Below are positions 1-14,800 of a stretch of 64,000 bases of DNA, piece by piece. The DNA is from Cardiocondyla obscurior. Taxonomy: Eukaryota > Arthropoda > Insecta > Hymenoptera > Formicidae. The stretch spans positions 1-64,000 of the forward strand of contig NW_027228807.1 in assembly GCF_019399895.1 (NCBI RefSeq). Reading direction: 5' to 3'. How positions within the stretch are numbered: position 1 is the stretch's first letter; the number at the start of each line of letters is the position of its first letter. Below the pieces are notes generated by a model. That model saw nothing but the letters and a program-made list of their open reading frames with translations. It did not search any database and was not told where the DNA came from. The position numbers and the translations under genes were made by a program.

Positions 1-3000
1 GAAATAGAACGCTGAAAATTGTTACGTGGGCATCTGCTGACGTCACTGAACAATGATACGTTGCCAGATTTTCAAAAATTTTTTGTTTTTGTCAATATCT
101 CTGCTTCTGGTGAAAGTAGAACGCTGAAAATGGTCACGTGGGCATCTGCTGACGTCACCGCACAATGATACGTTGCCAAATTAAAAAAATTTTTTGTTTT
201 TTTGTCAATATCTCTTTCTGGTGAAGAGTAAAACGCTGAAAATGGTCACGTGGGCATCTGCTGACGTCACCGCACGATGATACGTTGCCAGATTTTCAAA
301 AATATTTTTTTGTTTCTTGTCAATATCTGCTTCTGGTGAAAGTAGAACGCTGAAAATTGTTACGTGGGCATCTGCTGACGTCACCGCACAACGATACGTT
401 GTCAGATTTTCAAAAATTTTTTTCGTTTTTGTCAATATGTCTGCCTCTAATGGGTAGAACGCTGAAAATGTTACGTGGGCATCTGCTGACGTCACCGCAC
501 GACGTCACGTGGTCAAATTTTCAAAAATTTTTTCGTTTTTTGTCAATTTTCGCTTTGGTGGGGAGGACGCTAAAAATGGTCACGTGGGCATTGCTGACGT
601 CACCGCACGACGTCACGTTGTCAGATTTTCAAAAATTTTTTGTTTTTCGTCAATATCTTCGTTTCTGAAGGGTAGAACGCTGAAAATATTCACGTGGGCA
701 TCTGCTGACGTCACCGCACGATTTACGTTTCCAATTTTCAAAAATTTCTTTTTGTTTATCGTCAATATCTTCTGCCCCTGGAGGTAGGACGCTAAAAATG
801 GTCACGTGGGCATCTGCTGACGTCACCGCACGACGTCACGTGGTCAAATTTTCAAAAATTTTTTGTTTTTGTCAATATCTTTGCCCTGGAAAGTATAGGA
901 CGTTAAAAATGGTCACGTGGGCATCTGCTGACGTCACCGCACGACGTCACGTAGTCAGATTTTCAAAAATTTTTTTCGTTTTTGTCAATATCTTTGTTTC
1001 TGGAGGGTAAAAGACGCTGAAAATGATCACGTGGGCATCTGCTGACGTCACCGCACGTCACGTGGTCAGATTTTGAAAATTTCTTTCTTTTTTTTGTCAA
1101 TATTTCCGCTCCTGGAAGAAGTAGAACGCTAAAAAAATTACGTGAGCATCTGCTGACGTCACCGCACGATCACGTGGTTGATTTTCAAAAATTTTTGTTT
1201 TTGTCAATATTTTCGCCTTTGGAAGGAGTAGGACGCTGAAAATGGTCACGTGAGCATCTGCTGACGTCACCGCACGATGATACGATGCCAGATTTTTAAA
1301 AATTTTTTATTGTTTTTGTCAATATCTCTACTTTTGGTGAAAGTAGAACGCTGAAAATGGTCACGTGGGCATCTGCTGACGTCACCGCACGACGTCACGT
1401 GGTCAGATTTTCAAAAATTTTTCGTTTTTGTTAATATTTCCGCCCCTGGTGAGATAGGACGCTGAAAATGGTCACGTGGGCATCTGCTGACGTCACCGCA
1501 CGAAGATTTGTTGCCAGATTTTCAAAAATTTTTGTATTTTGTCATTATTTTGCTTCTGGTGAAGGTAGAACGCTGAAAATGGTCACGTGGGAATTTGCTG
1601 ACGTCACCGCACAATGATACGTTGCCAGATTTTCAAAAATTCTTTTTCGTTTTTGTCAATATTTCTGCTTTTGGTAAGGTAGAACGCTGAAAATGGTGAC
1701 GTGGGCATCTGCTGACGTCACCGCACGATGATTTTTTGCCAGATTTTCAAAAAATTTTTTTATTGTTTTCTGTCAATATCTCTGCTTCTGGTGAAAGTAA
1801 AACGCTGAAAATGGTCATGTGGGAATCTGCTGACGTCACCGCAAAATAATACGTTGCCAGATTTTTACAAATTTTTTTTTCGTTTTTTGTCAATATCTCT
1901 GCTTCTGGTGAAGGTAGAACGCTAAAATTGGTCACGTGGGCATCTGCTGACGTCACCGCACAATGATACGTTGCCAGATTTTGAAAAATTTTTTTATTGT
2001 TTTCTGTCAATATCTTTGCTTTCGGTGAAGATAGAACGCTGAAAATTGTTACGTAGGCATCTGCTGACGTCACCGCACGATGATTCTTTGAGAGATTTTC
2101 AAAAATTTTTTCGTTTTTGTCAATATCTCTGTTTCTGGTGAGGGTAGAACGCTGAAAATAATCATGTGGGCATCTGCTGACGTCACCGCACGACGTCACG
2201 TGGTTAGATTTTCAAAAATTTTTTTTCGTTTTTCGTCAATATTTTCGCCTTTGGAAGGAGTAGGACGCTTAAAATAGTCACGTGAGCATCTGCTGACGTC
2301 ACCGCACGATGATACGTTGCCAGATTTTCAAAAATTTCTTTATTGTTTTTGTCAATATCTTTGCTTCTGGTAGAAGTAGAACGCTGAAAATTGTTACGTG
2401 GGCATCTGCTGACGTCACCGCACAACGATACGTTGTCAGATAATCAAAATATTTTTTTCGTTTTTGTCAATATGTCTGCCTCTAATGGAGGTAGAACGCT
2501 GAAAATTGTTACGTGGGCATTTGCTGACGTCACCGCACGATGATTTTTTGTTAAATTAAAAAAATTTTTATTGTTTTTGTCAATATCTCTGCTTCTGGTG
2601 AAAGTAGAACGCTGAAAATGGTCACGTAAGCATCTGTTGACGTCACCGCACAATGATACGTTGCAAAATTAAAAAAATTTTTTGTTGTTTTTGTCAAATC
2701 TCTGTTTCTGGTGAAAGTAAAACGCTGAAAATGGTCACGTGGGCAACTGCTGACGTCACCGCACGATGATACGTTGTCAGATTATCAAAAAATTTTTTTT
2801 GTTTCTTGTCAATATCTCTGCTTCTGGTGAAAGTAGAACGCTGAAAATTGTTACGTGGGCATCTGCTGACGTCACCGCACGATGATTCTTTGCCAGATTT
2901 TCAGAAATTATTTTTTCGTTTTTTGATAATATCTTTGCTTCTGGTGAAAGTAGAACGCTAAAAATGGTCACGTGGGCATCTGCTAACGTCACCGCACGAT

Positions 3001-3292
3001 GCTAGAATGTTAAAACTTTAAAAATTTATTTTTGTTTTTCGTTAATATTTTGCTCTTGGTAAAAATAAAACGCTGAAAATAGTCACGTGGGCATCTGCTG
3101 ATGTCACCGCACAAAGTCACGTGGTCAGATTTTCAAAAATTTCTTTTTCGTCTTTCGTCAATATTTTCGCTTCTGGTGAAAGTAGGACGCTTAAAATGGT
3201 CACGTGGGCATCTGCTGACGTCACCGCACAATGATACGTTGCCAAATTAAAAAATTTTTTTATGGTTTTTGTCAATATATTTGTTTCTGATA
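1..3292 (+). repeat. Higher-order repeat unit 1 (~3.3 kb, about 28 monomers)
   Basis: Begins with a rare monomer carrying GACGTCACTGAACAATGATA after GAAATAGAACGCTG. The same monomer recurs at 3,293 and 6,610, giving periods of 3,292 and 3,317 bp. Internal landmarks repeat in the same order in unit 2: a GGGCATTGCTGACG deletion variant, an ACTTTAAAAATTTATTTTTG variant, and two consecutive monomers matching 2,777-2,992 and 6,104-6,319 almost base for base. A-type and B-type monomers are interleaved inside the unit. Confidence 0.8.
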
Positions 3293-6200
3293 GAAATAGA
3301 ACGCTGAAAATTGTTACGTGAGAATTTGCTGACGTCACTGAACAATGATACGTTGCCAGATTTTCAAAAATTGTTTTTTTGTTTTTTGTCAATATCTCTG
3401 CTTCTGGTGAAAGTAGAACGCTGAAAATGGTCACGTAAGCATCTGTTGACGTCACCGCACAATGATACGTTGCAAAATTAAAAAAATTTTTTGTCGTTTG
3501 TCAAAATCTCTGTTTCTGGTGAAAGTAAAACGCTGAAAATGGTCACGTGGGCAACTGCTGACGTCACCGCACGATGATACGTTGTCAGATTATCAAAATA
3601 TTTTTGTTTCTTGTCAATATCTCTGCTTCTGGTGAAAGTAGAACGCTGAAAATTGTTACGTGGGCATCTGCTGACGTCACCGCACAACGATACGTTGTCA
3701 GATAATCAAAATATTTTTCGTTTTTGTCAATATGTCTGCCTCTAATGGAGGTAGAACGCTGAAAATTGTTACGTGGGCATCTGCTGACGTCACCGCACGA
3801 CGTCACGTGGTCAAATTCTCAAAAATTTTTTCGTTTTCGTCAATTTTTTCGCTTTGGAGGGGAGGACGCTAAAAATGGTCACGTGGGCATTGCTGACGCA
3901 CGACGTCACGTGGTCTGATGTTCAAAAATTTTTTTGTTTTTCGTCAATATCTTCGTTTCTGGAAGGGTAGGACGTTGAAAGTATTCACGTTGGCATCTGC
4001 TGACGCCACCGAACGACTTTACGTATTCAAATTTTCAAAAATTTCTTTTTTGTTTATCGTCAATATCTTCGCCCCTGGAGGAGGTAGGACGCTAAAAATG
4101 GTCACGTGGGCATTTGCTGACGTCACCGCACGACGTCACGTGGTCAAATTTTCAAAAATTTTTTTTTTGTTTTTTGTCAATATCTTTGCCCCTGGAAAGT
4201 ATAGGACGTTAAAAATTGTCACGTGGGCATCTGCTGACGTCACCGCACGACGTCACGTAGTCAGATTTTTAAAAATTTCTTTTTCGTTTTTCGTCAATAT
4301 CTTTGTTTCTGGAGGGGGTAAGACGCTAAAAATGATCACGTGGGCATCTGCTGACGTCACCGCACGACGTCACGTGGTCAGATTTTTGAAAATTTCTTTC
4401 TTTTTTTCGTCAATATTTCCGCTCCTGGAAGAAGTAGAACGCTAAAAATGATTACGTGAGCATCTGCTGACGTCACCGCACGACGTCACGTGGTTAGATT
4501 TTCAAAATTTTTTTGTTTTCGTCAATATTTTCGCCTTTGGAAGGAGTAGGACGCTGAAAATGGTCACGTGAGCATCTGCTGACGTCACCGCACGATGATA
4601 CGATGCCAGATTTTTAAAAAATTTCTTTATTGTTTTTTGTCAATATCTTTGCTTCTGGTAGAAGTAGAACGCTGAAAATTGTTACGTGGGCATCTGCTGA
4701 CGTCACCGCACAATGATACGTTGTCAGATTTTCAAAATATTTTTTTCGTTTTTGTCAATATGTCTGCCTCTAATGGAGGTAGAACGCTGAAAATTGTTAC
4801 GTGGGCATCTGCTGACGTCACCGCACGATGATTTTTGTTAAATTAAAAAATTTTTTTATTGTTTTTGTCAATATCTCTGCTTCTGGTGAAAGTAGAACGC
4901 TGAAAATGGTCACGTAAGAATCTGTTGACGTCACCGCACAATGATACGTTGCAAAATTAAAAAAATTTTTTTGTTGTTTTTGTCAAAATCTCTGTTTCTG
5001 GTGAAAGTTAAACGCTGAAAATGGTCACGTGGGCAACTGCTGACGTCACCGCACGATGATACGTTGTCAGATTATCAAAAAATTTTTTTTGTTTCTTGTC
5101 AATATCTCTGCTTCTGGTGAAAGTAGAACGCTGAAAATTGTTACGTGGGCAACTGCTGACGTCACCGCACGATGATACGTTGTCAGATTATCAAAAAATT
5201 TTTTTTGTTTCTTGTCAATATCTCTGCTTGTGGTGAAAGTAGAACGCTGAAAATTGTTACGTGGGCATCTGCTGACGTCACCGCACGACGTCACGTAGTC
5301 AGATTTTTAAAAATTTCTTTTTTGTTTTTCGTCAATATTTTTGTTTCTGGAGGGGGTAAGACGCTAAAAATGATCACGTGAGCATCTGCTGACGTCACCG
5401 CACGACGTCACGTGGTCAGATTTTTGAAAATTTTTTTCTTTTTTTCGTCAATATTTTCGCTCCTGGAAAAAGTAGAACGCTAAAAATGATTACGTGAGCA
5501 TCTGCTGACGTCACCGCACGACGTCACGTGGTTAGATTTTCAAAAATTTTTTTTCGTTTTTCGTCAATATTTTCGCCTTTGGAAGGAGTAGGACGCTTAA
5601 AATAGTCACGTGAGCATCTGCTGACGTCACCGCACGATGATACGTTGCCAGATTTTCAAAAAATTTCTTTATTGTTTTTTGTCAATATCTTTGCTTCTGG
5701 TAGAAGTAGAACGCTGAAAATTGTTACGTGGGCATCTGCTGACGTCACCGCACTGATACGTTGTCAGATAATCAAAATATTTTTTCGTTTTTGTCAATAT
5801 GTCTGCCTCTAATGGAGGTAGAACGCTGAAAATTGTTACGTGGGCATTTGCTGACGTCACCGCACGATGATTTTTTGTTAAATTAAAAAATTTTTTATTG
5901 TTTTTGTCAATATCTCTGCTTCTGGTGAAAGTAGAACGCTGAAAATGGTCACGTAAGCATCTGTTGACGTCACCGCACAATGATACGTTGCAAAATTAAA
6001 AAAATTTTTTTTGTTTTTGTCAAAATCTCTGTTTCTGGTGAAAGTAAAACGCTGAAAATGGTCACGTGGGCAACTGCTGACGTCACCGCACGATGATACG
6101 TTGTCAGATTATCAAAAAATTTTTTTTGTTTCTTGTCAATATCTCTGCTTCTGGTGAAAGTAGAACGCTGAAAATTGTTACGTGGGCATCTGCTGACGTC

Positions 6201-6609
6201 ACCGCACGATGATTCTTTGCCAGATTTTCAGAAATTATTTTTTCGTTTTTTGATAATATCTTTGCTTCTGGTGAAAGTAGAACGCTAAAAATGGTCACGT
6301 GGGCATCTGCTAACGTCACCGCACGATGCTAGAATGTTAAAACTTTAATTTATTTTTGTTTTCGTTAATATTTTTGCTCTTGGTAAAAATAAAACGCTGA
6401 AAATAGTCACGTGGGCATCTGCTGATGTCACCGCACAAGTCATGGTCAGATTTTCAAAAATTTCTTTTTCTTTCGTCAATATTTTCGCTTCTGGTGGAAG
6501 TAGGACGCTTAAAATGGTCACGTGGGCATCTGCTGACGTCACCGCACAATGATACGTTGCCAAATTAAAAAAATTTTTATGGTTTTTGTCAATATATTTG
6601 TTTCTGATA
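3293..6609 (+). repeat. Higher-order repeat unit 2 (~3.3 kb)
   Basis: Second copy of the unit at 1-3,292 by shared rare variants in the same order. For example TCTGATGTTC at 3,916 lies in a block collinear with 560-720, and GGGCAACTGCTGACG recurs at matching spacing. It contains extra locally duplicated monomers, such as those around 5,020-5,300, so the copies are not strictly collinear. A third copy starts at 6,610 but loses the pattern near 7.1 kb. Confidence 0.78.
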
Positions 6610-7183
6610 GAAATAGAACGCTGAAAATTGTTACGTGAGATTTGCTGACGTCACTGAACAATGATACGTTGCCAGATTTTCAAAAATTGTTTTTGTTTTT
6701 GTCAATATCTTTGCTTCTGGTGAAAGTAAAACGCTGAAAATTGTTACGTGAGCATCTGCTGACGTCACCGCACAATGATACGTTGCCAGATTTTCAAAAA
6801 TTTTTTCGTTTTTGTCAATATCTTTCTGGTGGTAGAACGCTGAAAATAGTCACGTGAGCATCTGCTGACGTCACCGCACAATGATACGTTGCCAAATTTT
6901 GAAAGATTTTTTTCGTTTTTGTCAATATCTTTGCTTCTGGTGGTAGAACTCTGAAAATTGTCACGTGGGCATCTGCTGACGTCACCGCACAATGATACGT
7001 TGCCAGATTTTCAAAAATTTTTTTGTTTTGTCAATATCTCTGCTTCTGGTGAAAGTAGAACGCTGAAAATTGTACGTGGGCATCTGCTGACGTCACCGCA
7101 CGATGATACGTTGCCAGATTTTGAAAAATTTCTTTTTTGTTTTTCGTCAATATCTTTGTTTCTGGAAAGGGTAAAACGCTAAA

Positions 7184-10100
7184 AATGGTCACGTGGCATC
7201 TGCTGACGTCACAGCACGACATCACGTGGTCAGATATTCAAAAATTTCTTTTTGCTTTTCGTCAACATCTTTGCCCCTGGAGGGGATAGGACGCTAAAAA
7301 TGGTCACGTGGGCATCTGCTGACGTCACCGAACGACGTCACGTGGTCAGATTTTCAAAAATTTTTTTTTTGTTTTTCTTTAATATTTTTGCCCCTGGAAA
7401 AGGTAGGACACTAAAAATGGTCACGTGGGCATCTGCTGACGTCACCGCACGACGTCACGTGGTCAGAATTTAAAAATTTTTTTTTTCGTTTTTCGTCAAT
7501 ATCTTCGTTTTTGGAGGGGGTAGGACGCTAAAAATAATCACGTGGGCATTTGCTGACGTCACCGCACGACGTCACGTGGTCAGAATTTAAAAAATTTTTT
7601 TTTGCTTTTCGTCAACATCTTTGCCCCTGGAGGGGATAGGACGCTAAAAATGGTCACGTGGGCATCTGCTGACGTCACCGCACGACGTCACGTGGTCAGA
7701 TTTTCAAAAATTTTTTTTTTGTTTTTCGTCAATATTTTTGCCCCTGGAAAGGGTAGGACACTAAAAATGGTCACGTGGGCATCTGCTGACGTCACCGCAC
7801 GACGTCACATGGTCAGAATTTCAAAAATTTTTTTTTCGTTTTTCGTCAATATCTTCGTTTTTGGAGAGGGTAGGACGCTAAAAATGGTCACGTGGGCATT
7901 TGCTGACGTCACCGCACGACGTCATGTGGTCAGATTTTCAAAAATTTCTTTTTTGTTTTTCGTTAATATTTTTGACCCTAGAGAAAGTAGGACACTAAAA
8001 ATGGTCACGTGGGCATCTGCTGACGTCACCGCACGACGTCACGTGGTCAGATTAAAAAAAATTTTTTTTTTGTTTTTCGTCAATATCTTCGCCCCTGGAA
8101 AGGTAGGACGCTAAAAATGGTCACGTGGGCATCTGCTGACGTCACCGCACAACGTCACGTGGTCAAATTTTCAAAAATTTTTTTTTTGTTTTTTGTCAAC
8201 ATCTTCGCCTCTGGAGAAAGTAGGACGCTAAAAATGGTCACGTGGGCATCTGTTGACGTTACCGCACGACGTCACGTGGTAAAATTTTCAAAAATTTCTT
8301 TTTTGTTTTTCGTCAATATTTTCGCTTTTGAAGAAAGTAGGACGCTAAGAATGGTCACGTGGGAATCTGCTGACGTCACCGCACGACGTCACGTGGACAG
8401 ATTTTGAAAAATTTCCTTTTTGTTTTTCGTCAATATCTTTGCCCTTGGAGAGGGTAGGACGCTAAGAATGGTCACGTGGGCATCTGCTGACGTCACCGCA
8501 CGACGTCACGTGGTCAAATTTTCAAAAATTTTTTTTTTGTTTTTTGTCAATATATTTGTTCCTGGAGGAAGTAGGACGCTAAAAATGTTCACGTGGGCAT
8601 CTGCTGACGTCACCGCACGACGTCACGTGGTCAGATTTTTAAAAATTTTTTTTTCGTTTTTTGTCAATATCTTCGCTCCTGGAAAGAATAGGACGCTAAA
8701 AATGGTCACGTGGGCATCTGCTAACATCACCGCACGACGTCACGTGGTCAGATTTTCAAAAATGTCTTTTTCGTTTTTCGTCAATATCTTTGCCCCTGAA
8801 AAAAATAAAACGCCAAAAATGGTCACGTGGGCATCTGCTGACGTCACCGCACGACGTTACGTGGTCAAATTTAAAAAAATTTTTTTTCGTTTTTCGTCAA
8901 TATTTCCGCCCCTGGAGGAAGTAGGACGCTGAAAATGATCACGTGGGCATCTGCTGACGTCACCGCACGACGTCACGTGGTCAAATTTTAAAAAATTTCT
9001 TTTTTGTTTTTCGTCAATATCTTCGCCTTTGGAAAGAGTAGGACGCTCAAAAAGGTCACGTGGGCATCTGTTGACGTCTTGGCACTACGTCACGTGGTCA
9101 AATTTTCAAAAATTTTTCGTTTTTTGTCAACATCTTTGCCCTGGAGGATAGGACGCTAAAAATGGTCACGTGGGCATCTGCTGACGTCACCGCACGACGT
9201 CACGTGGTCAGATTTTCAAAAATTTTTTTCGTTTTTCGTCAATATCTTTGCTCCTGGAAAGTAGGACGCTAAAAATGGTCACGTGAATCTCTGACGTCAC
9301 CGCACGACGTCACGTGGTCAATTTAAAAAATTTTTGTTTTTCGTCAATATCTTCGCCCCTGGAAAAGTAGGACGCTAAAAATGGTCACGTGGGCATCTGC
9401 TGACGTCACCGCACGTCGTGGTCAGATTTTCAAAAATTTCTTTTCGTTTTTCGTCAATATCTTCGTTTTGGAGGGTAGGACGCTAAAAATGGTCACGTGG
9501 GCATCTGCTGACGTCACCGCACGTCACGTGGTCAGATTTTCAAAAATTTTTTTTTGTTTTTTGTTAATATTTTCGACCCTAGAGAAAGTAGGACACTAAA
9601 AATGGTCACGTGGGCATCTGCTGACGTCACCGCACGACGTCACGTGGTCAGATTAAAAAAAATTTTTTTTTTGTTTTTCGTCAATATCTTCGCCCCTGGA
9701 AGGGGTAGGACGCTGAAAATGGTCACGTGGGCATCTGCTGACGTCACCGCACGACGTCACGTGGTCAGATTTTCAAAAAATTTTTTTTTGTTTTTTGTCA
9801 ATATCTTCGCCCCTGGAGGGGGTAGGACGCTAAAAATGGTCACGTGGGCATCTGCTGACGTCACCGCACGACGTCACGTGGTCAGATTTTCAAAAATTTT
9901 TTTTTCGTTTTTTGTCAATATTTCCGTTTCTGGAAGAGGTAGGACGCTAAAAATGATCACGTGGGCATCTGCTGACGCACCGATCACGTGGTCAGATTTT
10001 CAAAAATTTTTTGTTTTTGTCAATATCTTTGCCCTTGGAAAGGGTAGGACGCTAAAAATGATCACGTGGGCATCTGCTGACGTCACCGCACGACGTCACG

Positions 10101-13100
10101 TGGTCAGATTTTCAAAAATTTTTTTTTCGTTTTTCGTCAATATCTTCGTTCCTGGAAGGGGAGGGACGCTAAAAATGGTCACGTGGGCATCTGCTGACGT
10201 CACCGCACAACGTCACGTGGTCAGATTTTCAAAAATTTTTTTTGTTTTTCGTCAATATCTTGCCCCTGGAGGAGTAGGACGCTAAAAATGGTCACGTGGG
10301 CATCTGCTGACGTCACCGCACGACGTCACGTGGTCAGATTTTCAAAAATTTTTTTTTGTTTTTTGTCAATATCTTTGCCTTTGAAGGGGGTAGGACGCTA
10401 AAATTGGTCACGTGGGCATCTGCTGACGTCACCGCACGACGTCACGTGGTCAGATTTTCAAGAATTTTTTTTTCGTTTTTCGTCAATATCTTCGCCCCTG
10501 AAGAAAGTAGGACGCTAAAAATGGTCACGTTAGCATCTGCTGACGTCACCGCACAACGTCACGTGGTCAAATTATCAAAAATTTTTTTGTTTTCGTCAAT
10601 ATCTCCGCTTCTGGAGGTAGAACGCTAAAAATGGTCACGTGGGCATCTGCTGACGTCACCGCACGACGTCACGTGGTCAGATTTTCAAAATTTTTTTTTC
10701 GTTTTTCGTCAATATCTTCGCCCCTGGAAAGGGTAGGACGCTAAAAATGGTCACGTGGGCATCTGCTGACGTCACCGCACGACGTCACGTGGTCAGATTT
10801 TCAAAAATTTTTTTTTCGTTTTTCGTCAATATCTTCGCTCCTGAAGGGGGTAGGACGCTAAAAATGGTCACGTGGGCATCTGCTGACGTCACCGCACGAC
10901 GTCACGTGGTCAGATTTTCAAAAATTTTTTTTTGTTTTTCGTCAATATCGTTGCCCCTGGAGGGGGTAGGACGCTAAAAATGGTCACGTGGGCATCTGCT
11001 GACGTTACCGCACGACGTCACGTGGTCAGATTTTCAAAAATTTTTTTTTTGTTTTTTGTCAATATCTTTGCCTTTGAAGGGGGTAGGACGCTAAAAATGG
11101 TCACGTGGGCATCTGCTGACGTCACCGCACGACGTCACGTGGTCAGATTTTCAAAAATTTTTTTTCGTTTTTCGTCAATATCTTCGCCCCTGGAGAAAGT
11201 AGGACGCTAAAAATGGTCACGTGGGCATCTGCTGACGTCACCGCACGACGTCACGTGGTCAGATTTTCAAAAATTTCTTTTTGTTTTTCGTCAATATCCG
11301 CTTCTGGAGGAAGTAGGAACGCTAAAAATGGTCACGTGGGCATCTGCTGACGTCACCGCACGACGTCACATGGTCAGATTTTCAAAAATTTTTTTTTCGT
11401 TTTTCGTCAATATCTTCGCCCCTGGAAAGGGTAGGACGCTAAAAATGGTCACGTGGGCATCTGCTGACGCCACCGCACGACGTAAAGTATTCATATTTTC
11501 AAAAATTTTTTTTTCGTTTTTCGTCAATATCTTCGCCTCTGGAGGGAGTAGAACGCTAAAAATGGTCTCGTGGGCATCTGCTGACGTCACCGCACGACGT
11601 AAAGTTGTCAAATTTTCAAAAATTCTTTTTTCGTCTTTTGTCAATATCTCCGCCGCTAGAGAAGATAGAACGCTGAAAATGGTCACGTGAGCATCTGCTG
11701 ACGTCACCGCACGACGTCACGTGGTCAAATTAAAACAAATTTTTTTTTCGTTTTTGTAAATATTTTCGCCCCTGAAGGGGGTAGGACGCTAAAAATGGTC
11801 ACGTAGGCATCTGCTGAGGTCACCGCACGACGTCACGTGGTCAGATTTTTAAAAATTTTTTTTTTGTTTTTTGTCAATAACTTGCTCCTGGAGGAGATAA
11901 GACGCTGAAAATGATAACGTGAGCATCTGCTGACGTCACCGCACGATGATTCTTTGCCAGATTTTCAGAAATTATTTTTTCGTTTTTTGTCAATATCTTT
12001 GCTTCTGGTGAAGGTAGAACGCTGAAAATGGTCACGTGGGCATCTGCTGACGTCACCGCACGAAGATTCGTTGCCAGATTTTCAAAATTTATTTTTTGTT
12101 TTTTGTTAATATCTCCGCTCCTGGAAAAGGTAGAACGCTAAAAATAATCACGTGGGCATTTGCTAACGTCACCGCACGACATCACGTGATCAGATTTTCA
12201 AAAAATTCTTTTTCGTTTTTCGTCAATATCATCGCCCCTGGAAAAAGTAGGACGCTAAAAATGGTCACGTGGGCATTGCTGACGTCACCGCACGACGTCA
12301 CGTGGTCTGATGTTCAAAAATTTTTTTTTTGTTTTTCGTCAATATCTTCGTTTCTGGAAAGGGTAGGACGTTGAAAGTATTCACGTTGGCATCTGCTGAC
12401 GCCACCGAACGACTTTACGTATTCAAATTTTCAAAAATTTCTTTTTGTTTATCGTCAATATCTTCGCCCCTGGAAGGTAGGACGCTAAAAATGGTCACGT
12501 GGGCATCTGCTGACGTCACCGCACGACGTCACGTGGTCAAATTTTCAAAATTTTTTTTGTTTTTCGTCAATATCTTCGCCCCTGGAAGGGGTAGGACGCT
12601 GAAAATGGTCACGTGGGCATCTGCTGACGTCACCGCACGACGTCACGTGGTCAGATTTTCAAAAAATTTTTTTTTGTTTTTTGTCAATATCTTCGCCCCA
12701 GGAGGGGGTAGGACGCTAAAAATGGTCACGTAGGCATCTGCTGACGTCACCGCACGACGTCACGTGGTCAAATTTTCAAATATTTTTTTTTTGTTTTTCG
12801 TCAACATTTCCGTTTCTGGAAAAAGTAGGACACTAAAAATGGTCACGTGGGCATCTGCTGACGTCACCGCACGACGTCACGTGGTCAGATTTTCAAATAT
12901 TTTTTTTTTGTTTTTTGTCAATATCTTTGCCCTTGGAAAGGGTAGGACGCTAAAAATGATCACGTGGGCATCTGCTGACGTCACCGCACGACGTCACGTG
13001 ATCAGATTTTCAAAAATTTTTTTTTTGTTTTTCGTCAATATCTTCGTTCCTGGAAGGGGTAGGACGCTAAAAATGGTTACGTGGGCATCTGCTGACGTCA

Positions 13101-14800
13101 CCGCACGACGTCACGTGGTCAGATTTTCAAAAATTTTTTTTTGTTTTTCGTTAATATCGTTGCCCCTGGAGGGGGTAGGACGCTAAAAATGGTCACGTGG
13201 GCATCTGCTGACGTTACCGCACGACGTCACGTGATCAGATTTTCAAATATTTTTTTTTTGTTTTTTGTCAATATCTTTGCCTTTGAAGGGGGTAGGACGC
13301 TAAAAATGGTCACGTGGGCATCTGCTGACGTCACCGCACGACGTCACGTGGTCAGATTTTCAAAAATTTTTTTTTGTTTTTCGTCAATATCTTCGCCCCA
13401 GAAGAAAGTAGGACGCTAAAAATGGTCACGTGGGCATCTGCTGACGTCACCGCACGACGTCACGTGGTCAGATTTTTAAATATTTTTTTTTTGTTTTTCG
13501 TCAACATCTCCGCTTCAGGAGGAAGTAGAACGCTAAAAATGGTCACGTGGGCATCTGCTGACGTCACCGCACGACGTCACGTGGTCAGATTTTCAAAAAT
13601 TTTTTTTTCGTTTTTCGTCAATATCTTCGCCCCTGGAACGGGTAGGACGCTAAAAATGGTCACGCGGGCATCTGCTGACGTCACCGCACGACGTAAAGTG
13701 GTCATATTTTCAAAAATTTTTTTTTCGTTTTTCGTCAATATCTTCGCTTTGAAGGGGTAGGACGCTAAAAATGGTCACGTGGGCATCTGCTGACGTCACC
13801 ACGTCACGTGGTCAGATTTTCAAAATTTTTTTGTTTTCGTCAATATCGTTGCCCCTGGAGGTAGGACGCTAAAATGGTCACGTGGGCATCTGCTGACGTT
13901 ACCGCACGACGTCACGTGATCAGATTTTCAAATATTTTTTTTTTGTTTTTTGTCAATATCTTTGCCTTTGAAGGGGTAGAACGCTAAAATGGTCACGTGG
14001 GCATCTGCTGACGTCACCGCACGACGTCACGTGGTCAGATTTTCAAAAATTTTTTTTCGTTTTTCGTCAATATCTTCGCTTCTGAAGAAAGTAGGACGCT
14101 AAAAATGGTCACGTGGGCATCTGCTGACGTCACCGCACGACGTCACGTGGTCAGATTTTTAAATATTTCTTTTTTGTTTTTCGTCAACATCTCCGCTTCA
14201 GGAGGAAGTAGAACGCTAAAAATGGTCACGTGGGCATCTGCTGACGTCACCGCACGACGTCACATGGTCAGATTTTCAAAAATTTTTTTTTCGTTTTTCG
14301 TCAATATCTTCGCCCCTGGAACGGGTAGGACGCTAAAAATGGTCACGTGGGCATCTGCTGACGCCACCGCACGACGTAAAGTTTCAGATTTTCAAAAATT
14401 TTTTCGTTTTCGTCAATATCTTCGCCTCTGGATGGAGTAGAACGCTAAAAATGGTCTCGTGGGCATCTGCTGACGTCACCGCACGACGTAAAGTTGTCAA
14501 ATTTTCAAAAATTCTTTTTTCGTTTTTGTCAATATCTCCGCCGCTAGAGAAGATAGAACGCTGAAAATGGTCACGTGAGCATCTGCTGACGTCACCGCAC
14601 GACGTCACGTGGTCAAATTAAAACAAATTTTTTTTTCGTTTTTGTCAATATCTTCGCCCCTGGAGGAAGTAGGACGCTGAAAATGGTCACGTAGGCATCT
14701 GCTGAGGTCACCGCACGACGTCACGTGGTCAGATTTTTAAAAATTTTTTGTTTTTTTGTCAATAACTTGCTTCTGGAGAAGGTAAACTGAAAATGATAAC
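7184..14800 (+). repeat. Type-B satellite domain 1
   Basis: Nearly all monomers carry GACGTCACGTGGTCAGATT and GGTAGGACGCTAAAAATGG. One short A-type insertion lies at about 11,900-12,075. The change from A to B happens inside a chimeric monomer (about 7,090-7,190): its left half reads GATGATACGTTGCCAGATTT, its right half CTGGAAAGGGTAAAACGCTA. An internal ~2.89-kb repeat is visible. Rare variants (CCGCTAGAGAAGATAGAACG, AAATTAAAACAAATTT, GCTGAGGTCACC, AATAACTTGCT) occur near 11.65-11.88 kb and again near 14.54-14.76 kb in the same order. Confidence 0.85.
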
